Part shown: positions 5,489 through 6,080 of the stretch, piece by piece | Layout: each line of letters starts with the position of its first letter | Position numbering within the stretch: the first letter of the stretch is position 1 | Assembly (NCBI GenBank): GCA_947624335.1 | Contig: CANQJX010000113.1 | Coordinates: forward strand, 1 to 6,080 | Origin: an uncultured Marvinbryantia sp. | GTDB taxonomy: Bacteria > Bacillota > Clostridia > Lachnospirales > Lachnospiraceae | Length of the DNA: 6,080 nt | Reading direction: 5' to 3' | Program-made: the position numbers and the translations under genes | The notes under the pieces: model-generated | Told to the model about the DNA's origin: nothing | Seen by the model: only the letters and a program-made list of their open reading frames with translations | Database searches by the model: none

Positions 5489-6080
5489 CAGATTTCGGCA
5501 ATATCAATCAGGGTAAGCGTTCGGGTGCCGGTATCTTCCAGACTGGACACCAGCGCTTTCGCCGTATCAATGGCGGTAAGTACGTTTACGCCCGTCTCGA
5601 TTGCGTTGCGGCGGATAATAAACCCGTCGTGGCTGCGCTCTACGCCCTGCGGGGGCGTATCGATCACCAGATCGATCTTGTGTCCTAAAATCAGGTCGAG
5701 AATATTGGGAGACTCCTGCTCGATCTTCCGCGTCATGCGCACCTGCACATCCGCGTCCATCAGCGCCTTCGCCGTTCCCTTGGTAGCAAAGATATTATAG
5801 CCCAGCGCTTCAAAGCGCTTGGCGATCCCGGCCGCCTCCGCTTTGTCCTCGTCGCGCACCGTCATAATCATATTTTTATATTTGGGAAGACGGATACCCG
5901 CGCCCAAAAAGGCTTTGTAGAGGGCCTCGTGAAAGGTTTTTGCAATTCCCAGGCATTCGCCCGTCGATTTCATCTCCGGCCCCAGGCTGATATCGGCGCC
6001 GCGGATCTTCTCAAAGGAGAACACCGGCATCTTGATCGCGAAATAATCCGCCTCCGGCTGCAGGCCGGGCTCGTAGCCGA
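5488..6080 (-). CDS. carB: Carbamoyl-phosphate synthase large subunit, C-terminal part
   Basis: Partial gene: the last 197 codons are present and the 5' end lies beyond the window. CarB makes carbamoyl phosphate from bicarbonate, ammonia (delivered by CarA) and ATP for pyrimidine and arginine synthesis. The visible part opens with the end of the second ATP-grasp module (GYEPGLQPEADYFAIK, then MPVFSFEKIRGAD and GPEMKSTGE, codons around 5956-6078). The allosteric MGS-like domain follows from about 5874 down to the stop. Aligned by eye to E. coli CarB, residues matching Lys954, Thr974, Thr977 and Lys993 of the nucleotide site are kept (EDK, ATKGTA, RKI), while the position of Asn1015 is Asp (codon 5659-5661). 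The reading frame is intact with no sign of decay. The apparent methionine at 6028-6030 is internal, not a start. The gene converges on ykpA with 83 bases between stop codons. Confidence 0.96.
   Translation of the reverse strand, partial: GYEPGLQPEADYFAIKMPVFSFEKIRGADISLGPEMKSTGECLGIAKTFHEALYKAFLGAGIRLPKYKNMIMTVRDEDKAEAAGIAKRFEALGYNIFATKGTAKALMDADVQVRMTRKIEQESPNILDLILGHKIDLVIDTPPQGVERSHDGFIIRRNAIETGVNVLTAIDTAKALVSSLEDTGTRTLTLIDIAEI

Overview
The window looks like ordinary chromosomal DNA from an anaerobic Gram-positive bacterium of the class Clostridia. The evidence is an Rnf electron-transport locus, a LytR-CpsA-Psr cell-wall enzyme, a YkpA-type ABC-F protein and a small XRE regulator, with AGGAGG-like ribosome binding sites, sigma-A-like promoters and roughly half G+C by eye. 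Genus cannot be fixed from the sequence. No mobile element, CRISPR array, tRNA, rRNA or phage gene was seen.

Left part (1-2152, all minus strand): reading leftwards, a five-helix 'Gx transporter' membrane protein gene (1573-2085) has its own extended -10 promoter. It is followed by rnfC (1-49 codons of rnfD come next, cut by the window edge). A near-consensus promoter lies in the 87-base gap before rnfC. RnfC and RnfD are subunits of the membrane Rnf complex, which passes electrons from reduced ferredoxin to NAD+ and pumps Na+ or H+. The Gx protein is probably accessory or merely neighbouring.

Middle part (2164-3698, minus strand): an XRE-type DNA-binding protein of about 80 residues ends inside its own terminator hairpin. 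Upstream of it lies a gene for an LCP transferase, which attaches anionic polymers to peptidoglycan. Bases 2429-2612 hold the leader of the XRE gene and no convincing gene.

Right part (3699-6080): ykpA (plus strand) is divergent from the LCP gene and has a back-to-back promoter. It converges on the 3' end of carB (minus strand, cut by the window edge), which encodes the large subunit of carbamoyl-phosphate synthetase. The 83 bases between the two stop codons hold two hairpin terminators, one of them a perfect 17-bp stem that can serve both genes.

I found no new biological system here. The points most worth checking are the Gx protein beside rnf, non-canonical residues in the second ATPase site of YkpA, an Asn-to-Asp change in the CarB regulatory domain, and the way several stop codons are embedded in regulatory signals.
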